In this document: one piece after another, positions 37,169 to 50,869 of the stretch | How the letters are laid out: the number at the start of each line of letters is the position of its first letter | How positions within the stretch are numbered: position 1 is the first letter of the stretch | NCBI GenBank assembly: GCA_905250115.1 | Contig: CAJNOI010000016.1 | Coordinates: forward strand, 650,209 to 714,208 | Length of the DNA stretch: 64,000 nt | Direction of reading: 5' to 3' | Origin: Adineta steineri | Taxonomy: Eukaryota > Rotifera > Eurotatoria > Adinetida > Adinetidae | Notes under the pieces: model-generated | Told to the model about the DNA's origin: nothing | The model's database searches: none | Seen by the model: the letters and a program-made list of their open reading frames with translations, nothing else | Program-made: the position numbers and the translations under genes

Positions 37169-40100
37169 TGTTCACCTGCTCTCCTCAGTAAGCTGATTGT
37201 ACTCGTGAATAGCAGTTCTCGTGAGAGTGTTCACTGTACATATAAATTAGCTATAATACAAAAGAGAAAGAGAAAATGAGACAGTATTATAATGAAAAAA
37301 AAAGTGAGCACAATAAGATAATCGAACGATATTATCTTACTATAAAATATAGATAAAAATAGGACATATATAATATCAAACATTCCATCATCATCATCAT
37401 CATGAAAATCAATACAAGAAACAAAAACGCTTCTCATAATGCTTCTTACAATATGTGTTTGTGTGAATAATAGATTAGACAAAGGCAAAGCATGGGTGTT
37501 CTTTATATGGAAGCGCACATATGTAACATGTCATTAAAAGAAAAATATGTTTATAACACTACTATCACGAATAGCATACAATGTACTATACAAGTTCATT
37601 GTACATGTCATACAAGAGTATAAAGCGAAGAGAAAAAAAAAGAGTTGAAAGAAAACGAATTAATTATCATCAATGTGACAGATTCGATAACCGTTTTGTT
37701 GAATATGTCTATATATGGGTGGTAACTGTTCATGCACGGACTATTTAGCACTAACATGACTATTGTATTTTCTCCCTTGTGTTCGAACATACACACAATC
37801 CATGGCTTAGAAATGTGTTGTATAAGTACTTAATGAAAACGATGATGTCGACATTTTCTTTCTCATTCTTTTTTTCTATCTGTCATCTTTTTTTTGACGA
37901 CAAACTCTAAACGAATGAATAAAACAGGAAAAAGAAAAACTAAGGTTCCTGTGTCCATTCAATCAAATTACAACAGGATATCTAAACTTTTTATTTTCCT
38001 TCTTTCTCTCTCTCTCACTCTCGTTCATCTATTTGTTCCAATCTTTTTAACTGATTGATTTTACTTATTCTCATACCGTTGAGTTATGCAAAAGAAAAAA
38101 GAGAAAAGAAGCAAAAGTTTTCGGTTAACAGCATTAACTGGATCGGTCATCTAGGAGAAAAAAGATGAAGCTCATATAATAAGAAAAAGAAAGTAAATGA
38201 CGCAAATAAAAGACAAATATACTGTGAGGTAACTTAACATATGCGAAGTAGATAAAAAGTAAGTGAACTCAGCTGGATAACAACAAAGTGAGCATCACTA
38301 TTTTGTTTGAAGGTTCTACTATCACTCGTAGAAATAGATGATGTAACTTTTACAAACACAACAAGAAAGATAGTAGACCAATTGTTCTCAGCTCATCTTG
38401 ATCAACCTTGATGCTCTAACTATAGACCAGAAGAAGAAGAACTTTTGTTAATGTCACTGGGCAATCAATTTATGGTACTATAAGAAGTGTTAACGAAGAT
38501 AACCGAGATTTATATAAATATATATATATATACATATCTGTATATATGTAAGGAAGACTTTATATCGTGTCCCCTACTTCTCATATTCATGTGTTTACTA
38601 TCGTCAATAGGGTTGAAGGGCATACGTTTTGCCTGTTTAGCTTCCATCAACTATGTTCTTTTTGTTCACCTGCATAATTAGTATACTCAAATTGTTGTAA
38701 TAATCATATGGCATGGACAAGTATACTAGCCATTGTGTCGTTTACTCACCAATCGTATAGATTTATACAATTCAGATGAAAAAGTCGTCACACAAATACT
38801 AACGATATAATAGAACAATTTTGTATAATTAAATTCCGTTTACTGTTCTATATCCATCAACGTTTGTGTCTTATAAAAATGTATCATAGTAAATAGAAAG
38901 AAAAAGAGGTCACGTACACAGTCAATCACTACGATATATATGAAGCAATAGAGTAAAAAAAGAAAAATTCCCTTATGTCCATCGATAGTTCCAAAGAGAG
39001 AAAAGGAAGAAATGATGATTACTGATGTTGAAGAGGGAAAAGGTTTATTCAATCAAGCATTGTAGGGACATTCTTGTATATATATATTATGCTTCTTCAT
39101 CTACATGATGTTGTCGTTCATCAAATAGTTATAGCAACTGTTGTCGAACATTCTCTCTTTCTCAGTCCTTCTTCTATCACTAGTAGATAATTATAGTAAT
39201 CTAAGATGATGTTTATATTCTCTCATCTATCGACGCATGCATTATCATAGACAATATATAAGGAGAAAAGAGGAGAAAGTGTTACCATGAAAAGTCAAAA
39301 TATAAACTGAGCGGAAAATAAAGAGAATATGTCGTCATCATTATCAATGGAAACAAAGATATTACTGTTGAGATTACAGCACATATATGTCAGTCATGAA
39401 GGCAATAATATTAGTCAGTTGAATAACTAAATCAAGTTGTTCGAATCGATTCCGATAACAATGCAATTAACATTCGTTCAAAGCTAACCTTTAACAATCA
39501 CATGCACAATACCAAAAAATGACCTTATGTGATAAGATTGCCGACTGATTTCTATATCAAATTTACTATAGATTAATTGTTAATTTCGTTTGAACGATCA
39601 ACTTTTATTAGCCAAATATGTATTACTGGGAAAAGAAAAGAAAATTATTCAGTATATTATTATTTTAATACATGAGTTAGATCATCCAAGAAGAAACTAC
39701 TCTTTTTATAATATTATGTTAGGTTCATTAAAGATTACAATGAGCACTAATCAATGATAGTGATAAAATTTCAAAACAACCTTAAAGAAATAGAGAGAAA
39801 AGTTTTTTTTCAAATGAGATATATCTGTCATACATAGATATTGTGATCGTTATGTTTCGCATCTGTTAAAATCAACTTTGTGTGAATGAGAGTACAATCG
39901 ATTACGATGGAAAAAAAGGATGTATGTAGTAACTTTTTTTAAGTGTGAAGCCGATAATTAGTATTGTTTGAAGTTTTTTTTTATATGATGTCCATTATTT
40001 TTCGATATTCTTAACATTACCTTTCAATATAGACAGGAAGCATTCATAAATAAGCGATTTATTAAATATACTACAATCTAAATGGATCAATCGAATAGTC

Positions 40101-43100
40101 ATATAACGTACATACTATGAGTATCAAAACATATGTTTCTCATCAAATAATCATAAATTAATTTTTCATTTTATTTACCTTGGCTTCTTTTTAATCTATT
40201 TCTTATTAAGAATATTGATGTTATTGTATTGAACTTTTAATGATTTTTAGTTTCGGATATTTTTTACAAATAATTGTATTGATCTGTAAGATAAATATGA
40301 GAACAGAGAAGAAGAAGATAGTGATGGTGTGATTATGAAGGTGTGAAAAATGAAAAGAAGATTATGAACTCATATCAAAATGTCACTGTTTTACTGTTAT
40401 AGAATCAAAAGCACGTCTAAGAATAATGTCATAACTTCGCTACAGACTATAGACAAGTAATGTAAAAGATACTAAAATACTTCATAATCTGATTCGCTTT
40501 TGCATTTTGGCGATAAATACGTTGTGTGTCAAGCGTAGTACATGTGTCATTCATTTTCCTTGATATCCTGAAGGATACTTTCATATATATGTATATACAT
40601 GTATATAGTATTATCGTTGATCTTTCTCGATAGAGTAAATAATAAGCAATAATTCATGATCAATATAAGACTGTTCTGATGAATTTTAGTTTATTATATG
40701 GTTGATGATGACTGCAGGAATATGTTTATTTGATAAAAAATGAAAGTTTATATTACAGTACAATGAATACTAACGTGTGATCGTCTCGTTCTAAATCAAT
40801 ACTGAAAAGGATTAAATAAAATGCTTAAGGCAATGATTGTATTGTATTCTAGTTCAGATATATACTTATAATTCTCAATGAAAATCAGTTGATATGACTA
40901 ATTTATTGTAGTCGATCAAGCATAAACTCACTATCCAAACTCTGTTAACTGATTTATTCTCTATATAGTATATTTACATTCACGATACACTACGTTGACA
41001 GATACGTCATATCAATTTTTTCTAATTTGACAAAGTAATGTTGCATTTTTTATTTCTTGCAAACACTTAAATATATTTACACTGTCATAGTTATGAAACA
41101 TATAATAAATCATTTGAATGAAAATGCCACTGCCATTCGTCAAATGATAAAGGCTGTTTTCAATCTCATTTTATTACTGAGTTACTCGATGATATTGTCG
41201 AAGTACACAAGTACATCTATTATATCAGTTGTTATATTTTCACTTTTTTTTCATAGTGTACTTTTCATGTTATTGAATCAATTCTATCGCCATTAGGTTT
41301 CATATAGATCAGACTGTAATTTGCAATTAACCATATAAGAAAGTAATTGCTTTTTTTTTTATATTACATATATTTTCTTATCTTTAGTCACCTTAATCGA
41401 AATAATTGCCCATGGCACTTTGACAATCTATTAATAAAGATTTTCTAGGTCGTCGCAGGTTTAATCTATTCTAATGCTATAAGATTTGATCATTTCAAGT
41501 ACATCGTATGCTTAACAAAGAAGATTTGTATTTTAGTGGCTTATTTGACGAGTCTTAAGAATAATCATTCTCGTCATTTCATTCCATATCAAGGAATTCA
41601 TGTCGATAACATTTAACATCTACGTCTAAACGTTTTTCATCAGTCATAAATTACATTTTTTGTCTGTTTAAAATTTTTTGGATTATTAATTTTTTACTTA
41701 TTCAATTGTTTATATTTCTGAACTGATATATTTAGAGAAAGTATAAGTCAGCAAAAAAAACCTAAGTATTTATCAATAATGTACGCACTTGAATGTCAAT
41801 ATTAAATTTTGTTTTTCATTGCTTATCAATAAAATATATTTTATACTATAGTTTTCGAAAGTTTCATCATTTCTATTTATATCAAAGTCATAGACAAGTT
41901 CAAGTCTATTTTCCATACTATATTCAAGAAATTTAAGATGCAGTTTTTTTCGAAATGTATTCAGAAAGAATCTTTTTTTCACAATGTACGTTTTCATCTT
42001 TGTTTGTCGCATACAAAAATAAATAATTCGAAAAACACATTGTATTATGATAGATAATTGGCAATGTTGTCATTGATCAGATGATTCTGTTATCACTTTC
42101 AAAAACTCCATGAATATACAAAAATACCAATAATTATCTATGATCTAAGCAAACATCTTGTGAAGGCGTACGAGACGAACGAATCTAATAAGTGTCTTTA
42201 CATTTACAATATCTGATAACATGGCTGCACATAATATACTGGCTGTTATGATTATAATAAACTCATTCAAAGAATTGAACGTCTTTTAAATAACGTAACT
42301 AACTACAAATTGTGTGTTCAATTATTTTTATTTAAATTCTCATAATTCTCTATCAGACCAAATTGAAAAAAGTCTTAGATGCGAAAAATAAAAAATTCAA
42401 TTAATTATATATCTATTTAATTATCATGTTAATTATCTAAATATTTATCACATCATCAGTTAAATTATCGATTCTTTGTTCTTTCTTTTATTTGCTTATC
42501 TGTTTTATTGAGTCTATCTTGCTAACAATAATTCTTTGCATAACTCTTCTGTATCATATTTGCAACAATTTCAGTGTACTTTTCTTTGCTGAATTATTAT
42601 TGTGTTATTTTAGACGTAAAGAAGAGAAAAGGATAGATGATCGAAGAACTACAGCTATGTTTAGCAAAAGATAACGTAAAAGTAAAACAGCATGATACTT
42701 TCTTCATAAACATTGTCGTAATTAGGCCATTTTTCTTGTAACTAATGGTACTTCTTTCGATAAAAGAGCTAAAATAATTTTGTGACTTAATGCCAACAAG
42801 CAATCATTGTTTCGGTTTATAGATACAGCATTTAAAACAAAAACAAATTATGAAATAAAACTTTTGAAACTATATTTCACAAGTATTGATTATTAAAAAC
42901 ATTGTTAGATAATATCATTAAACTAAATTAAGAATAATTTTTAATAACATAACGTTATTTGTAATTCATATGTATTTTAAATGAACGACTTATGATATTT
43001 TGATTTCTATATTTAAAGGACATGATCATTAAGCAAATGCAAATTACATATTTATATACTTAATATCTTTTTAATCATAGAATGATTCATTCTCAATAAT

Positions 43101-43712
43101 AAACGTCAGAGACAAGGATTGTATACACTAATGTCATCATTCATTCTGGATACATTCTTCATTGAAGAAAATGTCATTTTGTGCAGCTTTCTTTCTTTCT
43201 TTACTCAATAATTACAGATCATCAGTATTTTCATCTCACAACTCTGATAGCAAATTTTTATTGTACTTCGTATTTCCTAGTAATGTGTTAGTGATTCTCA
43301 AAAAACTAGTCATCATCGGAAAAGCAAACATATTAGTTATAATCATCGATTAGTCAGATTCAAATTACCGATAATTCGAGACAAAAGGTCACGATAATGT
43401 ATCAGCTTTAAAATAAGTTTCATTCTCTTAAATATAAAATAGTTTGATAATATTCAAACTGAAAATATGTTGTTTTCATAATAGTTTTAATTTGTATGTG
43501 CTTCAATACTAATTTTATACATAAGATATAGACTTTTTTTTATACGAATGTAAGAATACATTATATATATGTATATATGTGCATGAATGAGAAAGTTATT
43601 CGGATGATTTATATAATTATATTCACTAACAAATACAATATGAAACAAAAACCAAAATTAAGTTGTTTTTAAAAAGTTGATGTTACTTGTTAATTGAACG
43701 GAATCAAGTTTA
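37169..43712. other. 6.5-kb gene-free region
   Basis: No exon could be supported on either strand. ORFs such as 38487-38681, 41057-41296, 41773-42012, 42492-42674 and 43162-43353 are hydrophobic AT-composition readings without splice context or similarity. No tRNA or rRNA was recognised. Alternating TA tracts lie at about 38517-38545 and 40584-40606, and a CTCT tract at about 38004-38017. The proximal part should hold the promoter of the CRIB gene. Confidence 0.5.
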
Positions 43713-44754
43713 TTATCTAAATGATCGACCAAGATCAACAGGTCGATTAGCTAAGGCTTCTTCTTCTGTAGCTTCATCAAATGTACCTTTTCGTTTCTTG
43801 CTACAAGCAAAAAAGATAAACGATGATCCAAGTAATTGAATAAAAATTATCCAAGCAATTATGTAGCATACACCATATGAACATTTTGTTCCTGTTGGAT
43901 AAATATAAGATAAGTGTTCAACTGAATGACGAAATATTGTACTTAATACTTCAATACAAACAACAAGAGCAGCAGCTATCAGACAAAAAAAGAAATTTTT
44001 TTATAAAAAATTAACGTATATAATAATAATTATTATTATTTTTATTACCAGATAAAATATAAATCATGCCTGTTAATCGTTTATAAGTATATCGATAATC
44101 ACGAATACTATACAATCCACAAATAAATGTAATAATTACAAGTAGTATATGAATAATACTAAATGAAAGCATTGTACGAGTCATTCCTAAAAATGTAATA
44201 CAAAAAGAAATTTATATTATATTAAAAGTTTATTTAGAATAAGAATAGTCAAAAATATACCAATAAGTGTTTGTTCAGCTGGTAACGATGTATTTGGAAC
44301 ATGACTCGGATGAAAATCGCATTTATTTTCTATATAAAACAGTAGTATAGACAACATATACTTTTAAAAAATTTTCTTTTATGCTCAATAATAGATAATG
44401 TAATTCTTAATAGCCTGTTACATTGTACTATTAATTTAGTAATCTCTTTATGATTATACTTTAAAAATTATCTTCATATATATGATATGTATACTTACCA
44501 AATACAGAAGATTCATTAGGTCGACATTTTAAACACTCCCAAATAATACCATATCTAGATTGATTGACAAACATATTTTGTCGTATAGAAAAAAAACTAG
44601 GTGGTGGATACGTAACAAGTACCCAATGGCTCGATGTAAGTGTTATTAAGAAAATGACGAATGAAAGAACTGTAGCAGCAAGTGTTATACGTAAAATTTT
44701 GGTTTTTTGTTCTATAGTTGCTGCTGAAGCTGAGGTTTCTCTCGTTGGTCGCAT
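43713..44754 (-). CDS. Claudin/TARP-like four-transmembrane protein
   Basis: About four to five exons from ATG 44754 (MRPTRETSASAATIEQKTKI) to TAA 43713-43715 encode about 250 residues. TM1 (ITLAATVLSFVIFLITLTSS) is followed by an extracellular loop with the claudin-superfamily W...GIIWECLKC pattern (SSHWVLVTYP, then YGIIWECLKC, later NKCDFHP). TM2 (MLSFSIIHILLVIITFICGL), TM3 (MIYILSGAAALVVCIEVLST) and TM4 (CYIIAWIIFIQLLGSSFIFF) follow. The cytoplasmic tail is short (CSKKRKGTFDEATEEEALAN...). Topology and the W-GLW-C-C-like motif place it in the PMP22/claudin/calcium-channel-gamma superfamily. Whether it is a junction claudin or a TARP-like auxiliary subunit cannot be told. The tail does not end in a standard PDZ-binding motif (it ends GRSFR). 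Confidence 0.75.
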
Positions 44755-47700
44755 GCTATTGGTACTGTTTTGACGATTATAGATAATGATGCAGATAACT
44801 GTTGGTTAAACAAGCTCGTTGTTGGAAAATTTCTACTCGTTGTATATTCGACAATACAAATAATAGTCCAGATACCACTTATTTACCGTGATTTAAGTAG
44901 AGATAGCAGTACAAGATCATTGTACATATTTTATGTATTTATGTGTATGTTGTTTATATGTAGAAATATAAAGAGCAAATATGATCTTGAATAAACAAAC
45001 AAACAAACACGATCAATTGTTACTCATTTGATGAACTTTTGTTAATAATTGAAACTAATCTTAAGATACAGTATACTTATCACTGTCTTAGGCTGTCGAC
45101 AGCGTTTTTCTTGTCTAATATACAAATATTATTTGCTATGGTGATATGAAATCCATATAAATATACAGATAAAGTACTTCTCTCTCTGTCATTCTGCTTT
45201 TGGATATTAGGGAATAAAGGGAGGGAGAGAGAGAGAGACAGAGAAATAAAAAGTATTGGTCGTAAAAAGACCGAAGATCTTCGTTCTCATAAAAAAGCTA
45301 ACAAGCCGTTGTCTATATTGTAGAAAAGAGAAAGAAAAGAAAACAAGCTCGACGACGAATATACTGTTTTTTTTCTGATAAAAACTAGTAAGGTTAATGT
45401 ATCGCAAAAGATGTTGATAACACTCATATGATACCTGACAAATTGCACTGTCTATCCACTTATTACTTTAAAGAATCGAGTTTATCTAAATGTCTGTTGT
45501 ATCATTCTTGACCTAAAGATTGTGGCCTTTACGCGAAGATTATAGCAGAAAAATCAGTATATGCTTTTAATTTATTCAGATAAACACAACGCTTGAAAAC
45601 TATAGTTTATCGTAGAAGATAAGATTACGAGTATTAACATGAATATGTTTAAAAAATATGATTTATGCGTAATAGAATATAAGTACAATAAGATGTTAAA
45701 TCAATGAAGAAAAAATATAATTATCAAGCAAAAGCGTTGCATTTATCTAAGCACTCTATGAGTTATTTTCTTTATCTAATACTGCGATTCTGATAGATAC
45801 TCGTTAATTTAAACACATTAATCAATAGCAGTGCTAACTACTATTTATTTGTCTTAATAAACTTGAATGATTCTTGAATCTATTAATATTCTACTATTTG
45901 ATGTAATTTTTCTTTCAAGAAGAATTAAAAGCTATTATTCCGAAAGTATTTCAAAGAAGATCATTATTTAATAATATTAACTACTTTGATGGATTATGTT
46001 TTCAAAGGAAGATATACTCACAATATTCATCAATAAAAGTCATCTAAAAAAAAGATAAAAGCTATAATCTGATGACGATAATGATGAACACATGCAATTG
46101 CATTCAATCAATAGTACTATTGATTAATGATTAGTCTACATCCTTTTCCGATAATGATCCATTGTAAAAAAAAAAGTTTTGAGTCTTCTTATAGTCACAT
46201 TGCACAGTAGTATAAATGTTTTATCTAAAATATACAATGTATAATCTGCATTCTTATCCAATTGATATCATTAACTATAATGTATGTAAAAGAATGCGAA
46301 CAAGATTGATTTCTCAAATATAATTGTCAAAGCTATAAACTATTGACATATCACGAATGATGCATATAGTAAAAGCTATTCTTAAGATTTCATGCGAAAT
46401 TATCGAAGTTTTCTATTTAGTATGACATTCATATATTAAAAAATTAAAAAGTAATATGACTGGGGGGCTGCTCATTTTTTGTGTCTTAGATAGAATATTT
46501 ATAAAATATTTATTCACGAATGTTAATGATTATCTTAACAATAATGATTTGTTTTCTCTCGGAATAATCGAGTATGCTTGTGAACAAATTTTTCATACTG
46601 ATAAAAAATGTCATACTACAACTATTGTAGATCAGTATTGTAAAGAATGGAATACTCAATTTCGAACATAATACGATATATTCTAAAATGTCGATTTACA
46701 ATCACAAATGCATGAAATAACCATTTCTATCGTCAACTATGATCGTTCTGAATCACGTTTAACAATTATTTTTCTTCACTGGCTCAAATGTATTTTGATA
46801 AAATTATCATTGTAAACAGTACTGCCTAATGATCTATTTAATGTTCGAGTACCATTATTGTATGAATGACAAACTATTCGAAATTACTCAGAATCTATCT
46901 TCAGCTATTTTCAATTATTGGTCGATTTGTTTCCTTATTTAATATATATATTCAGTATTGCCATGTATTCTGCTTACATTGATGATAGTTAAACAAAATT
47001 TTGTAAAAATGTTCGATATGATGATTTCGAAAAAACATATTCGTATATTCAATATAAATGTAATTTAGTATCATATTTCTTACGAATGTCTTATAAATGT
47101 ATTTACATATGTTTGTATAAAATATTTCTTACAGTGTAACAGAAAAAAAAACTCAAAGACCATGAATAATAATGGAGCATATGCTTGAGTGCTTCGAATA
47201 ATTAGTAAAATATTGAAACTCATAGTTTTATTAATATTCATAAGTCAATTGGTTAACTATTAAAAAACTGTAACATATAAATAATATTAGACAATCAAAC
47301 TTGATCTCGTAACATAAATACGACGATTTCCTACATTTTTGATGACTATTGTATAGATATAGATTAATTTATCGTCATCAATGCGTATTTATATGAATGA
47401 TTTTCTTTATCATGTGGAATATTACCAATTAAATTGTTCTATTTATTTCCTTTGAAAATTTTGTCTATACGACTGAGACATGTTTTTCAACTCTTTGTCA
47501 TTGATTGTTGATAGAAACAAATGTTGTACATCAGTGCTATATGAAGATGTATGAGGATAATATTGTTTACAAAATAGACTGCAAAAAATTATTACAGTAG
47601 AGAAATATGTATTTTTTATACAGTATAAAATATAATACATAACAAAAATGAATATAATGAAATCTATATATTCGTTTTATTTAATCCAAATAGCTCATTC

Positions 47701-48671
47701 ACGTTCCATGTTCTTTTGTTTTTACTGTCACATTTGTCAGTTATCTGATCATGTCAATCTTGGTAAATAGTTGTTTTTTGTTTTAGTGAAAGAGATAATG
47801 TTTCTATCGAATCTGACAAATAAGACATGTAAAATCGATAGAATTCTTCATACGTGTCAGAATCAGTTAGTGAACGGTTTATAATCAGTGTATCGAAGAA
47901 TGTTTTCTTAAGTGTAAACCATCCATCAAATAGATGATATTGTGTTCTTACTAGAACCAATTGTACAGTATATTTACTGAGAAAACTCTTTTTATATTGA
48001 TTTTATGTATGAATACATCTCGAGAGTTAATTAAACTTAACTTTAGTTATATGAGATCACTCCTTTTCTGCTTAAATTATCATCGGTGAAGAACTAAAAT
48101 CAAAATCGTACGATTAAATCACTATAAAATAAGGATTCAAAAATTATATTTTTCTTTAAATATCATTGAATCTTTGAGGTCAGATAGTATTAAGATTAGA
48201 TTTGCACAATAAACGAGGTCTGATTTTATTCTTATTCCTTTTAATTTTTTTATTCAATCAAACCACTAATACGATAACCAATTGAGTATATTGCGAAATC
48301 TATCGTATGAATAAGACTTTTGTTGTTGTGATCAAAATGTAATTTATATTCTAAATCATTAATAAAGTTAAAACGATATAAATGCACATTAAATTTATTA
48401 AATTTAGAAATATTTAACTAATTGTTTTTTTTGAAAGTAAATTAAAGATACGACTAAATATAAAAAAATAAAACAAAATAAATTGAATAATATATTCTAT
48501 ATTAAATAAATTGACAAAATAGTCAAAATAGAGGTTTAATCTTTTACAGTCATAATTCGTTTTAAAAAAATCTTGAAGAATATTTGTTAACATGCATATG
48601 AAATGGAAAGACAAAAAGTAAACAAAGATGAAATAAAATAAAATAAAAATGTTTCTATCACAACAAGCAGT
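44755..48671. other. 3.9-kb gene-free region
   Basis: No exon is accepted. A GA microsatellite lies at about 45220-45245. ORF 46456-46671 (+, 71 codons) is the least random-looking but has no family match or splice context. The rest is AT-rich flank between the claudin-like promoter and the 3' end of the cyclase gene. Confidence 0.5.
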
Positions 48672-50869
48672 TTATAAAGCATCTCGTTCTCCTTTAATTA
48701 TTGTATTTGAACGTGATTTTGATCCTGTTCGAATCGGTTTTCTATCCAGGAGAAAATAGGTACGCATATGTCCTTTGCCTTTAATTGCTATTTCACCTCG
48801 TTCTTCAAATATATATTGATCTCGATTTATTAATCGTTTGTATGTATCATCACTCATATGAATTTTATCAGGTAATCCATTTGATTCCATTCGACTAGCT
48901 ACATTTACAGTATCACCAAACATACAATAACGTGGCATTTTAGATCCAATCACTGCAGCACATACAGGTCCTGTAATTATCAACAAAATATATATAAAAA
49001 CTTTTAAAATTCGTTCTTATGTATTATTTCTCTAGAGACAGCGACAGATATCATTTGTCAATATAAATAGACTAATTCTCGTTGTAGACAACGATTACCC
49101 TTTACTCTTTTATATTTTTCTATATTTAAATGTAGTTTCTTCTATGATAAAAATAGTATCTAGAAAATCGTTTTAACACTGCTATTCTTAACAAACGTTT
49201 AATTTAGTCATTTGTCATCGAGACCTAGAAATATCGCCTTCAATGTCGACGGATAATAATTCAACCAGATAAAAATATGGTGCAATAATCTATTACTGCC
49301 AAAAAAATAAATACGCTAAATCTCCAGTCGCAAATTTATCAACGTATTTATCTCTCTTATATTTACTATATTACGTCGAACCACAAGTCATATTATCATT
49401 TCCTGTATATATATAATAAGCTCTAATTTAAACTTTCTCTTTGAAACTAATACCAAATAATCAAAGGAATATCCTACTTTTCCTTAGAAATTCCTAACAT
49501 TTTTTTATGATATTTATTTTCGAATCATACGATAATAATGATTAGATATCTTGCTGATATCATTCATCATAGAAGAGAACTGTCAAAAATAATTTTTTTC
49601 TATTAAACAATCTACATTATTGATAAAAATCAATACCTGTATGAATTCCAATGCGTAATTTGAGTTGCGCAGTACTACGGGGTACATGAACTTGTTGTTT
49701 ACAATGAAGTAAGGCCAGTGACATATTGGCAATTTCATTAGGATGCTAGAATAAATAACAAACGATTTATTTGTTATCATATAATTATTTCTATAGATAT
49801 ACAAATTTACTTTATCACCATTCTTTTTTGGTGCACCCGAAACAACCATATAAGCATCTCCAATTGTTTCAACTTTATAAACATCAAAATTTTCCAATAA
49901 AGAATCAAATATAGAATAAAGTCTATTTAACATATCACAAGTTTCATTCGGTGTACATGTACTAAATTATAATTAGATATGAACAAAAATTTAAGAATAG
50001 AAATGAATAGAATTTTACCTTGCTATAACAGTAAAACCAACGATATCTGAAAAATAGACAGTTACCAAGTCATAATGTTCTGCAGGTGCTTTTCGTCCAT
50101 TAATTAAATCTTTTGCTACACATGGTGGTAAAATTTCATGAAGTAATTTTTCAGTTAAACATTTTTCTTTTTCTAATTCATCTGTTTTACGTTCTAATAA
50201 ACGTGTATGACGTCTTGCACGGGTATATAAAGTCAAAATAATATAGCATAAAGCTATCGTAATACCAAAAAATACAATAATTACTAAACCTTTCATAGCA
50301 CAAACTTTCGGATGATGATAACATAATGTACTGTTATTTTTTATATTAGATTTAAGTGTTTTCTGTTTAAAAGAATTTAGAATTGCATCATCCAAATAAA
50401 ATAAATCAAGAATAATCATAAATATAAGAAGACATCCACTTATAAGAATAATAAAAATTGACGTTAAAACATGACTTGATTTAATACGTGGTGATGAATA
50501 TATTTTTTCTGAAGATGCTGCTAATGCATTTGAATTGCTAATATTATCCGGTAATTCACGTTGTCGTTTTCGTGCAAATGAATTTCGCATAAGATAAAAA
50601 CGACGAAATAATGGAAATGAAGGTGGAGCTGGAAATTGTGAATTTGATTTGATTGATGAACTTTTCATTGCACTACGACGAAAAGGTGATCGATATTTAC
50701 GTAGACTAGCAGTTGATATACTATTGCGTAATGTCCATTTTACATTATTAGTTGTTGGTTTAATTGTTGACGATCGTGTTAATTGCTTACTTATATCATT
50801 ATTGAGTTGTTGGGATTCATCGCTGCTAAGAAGAGCACAGCTGATGCTTTGAGAATCATCGTTAGCCAT
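48672..50869 (-). CDS. Two-TM membrane guanylyl cyclase (class III)
   Basis: Four or more exons, start ATG 50869 ([14 protein letters not shown]), stop at 48672. The reading frame opens 12 nt earlier, at a TTG. A basic, Ser-rich N-terminus (about 130 residues) is followed by TM1 ([20 protein letters not shown]), a loop of about 45 residues with two Cys, and TM2 ([20 protein letters not shown]). Then comes the dimerisation helix ([23 protein letters not shown]) and the catalytic domain. Metal-binding Asp residues are in YFSDIVGFT and [10 protein letters not shown]. The guanine-selecting Glu (KVETIGDAY) and Cys ([10 protein letters not shown]) are those of guanylyl, not adenylyl, cyclases, and NVASRMES is intact. 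There is no extracellular receptor domain and no kinase-homology domain. Introns are short except one of about 650 bp (48975-49636). It is expected to make cGMP at a membrane. Confidence 0.88.

Noticed and set aside
46456..46671. 71-codon plus-strand ORF in the 44.8-48.7 kb desert
   Set aside because: Slightly more complex than its surroundings but no family, splice signals or neighbours to support it.
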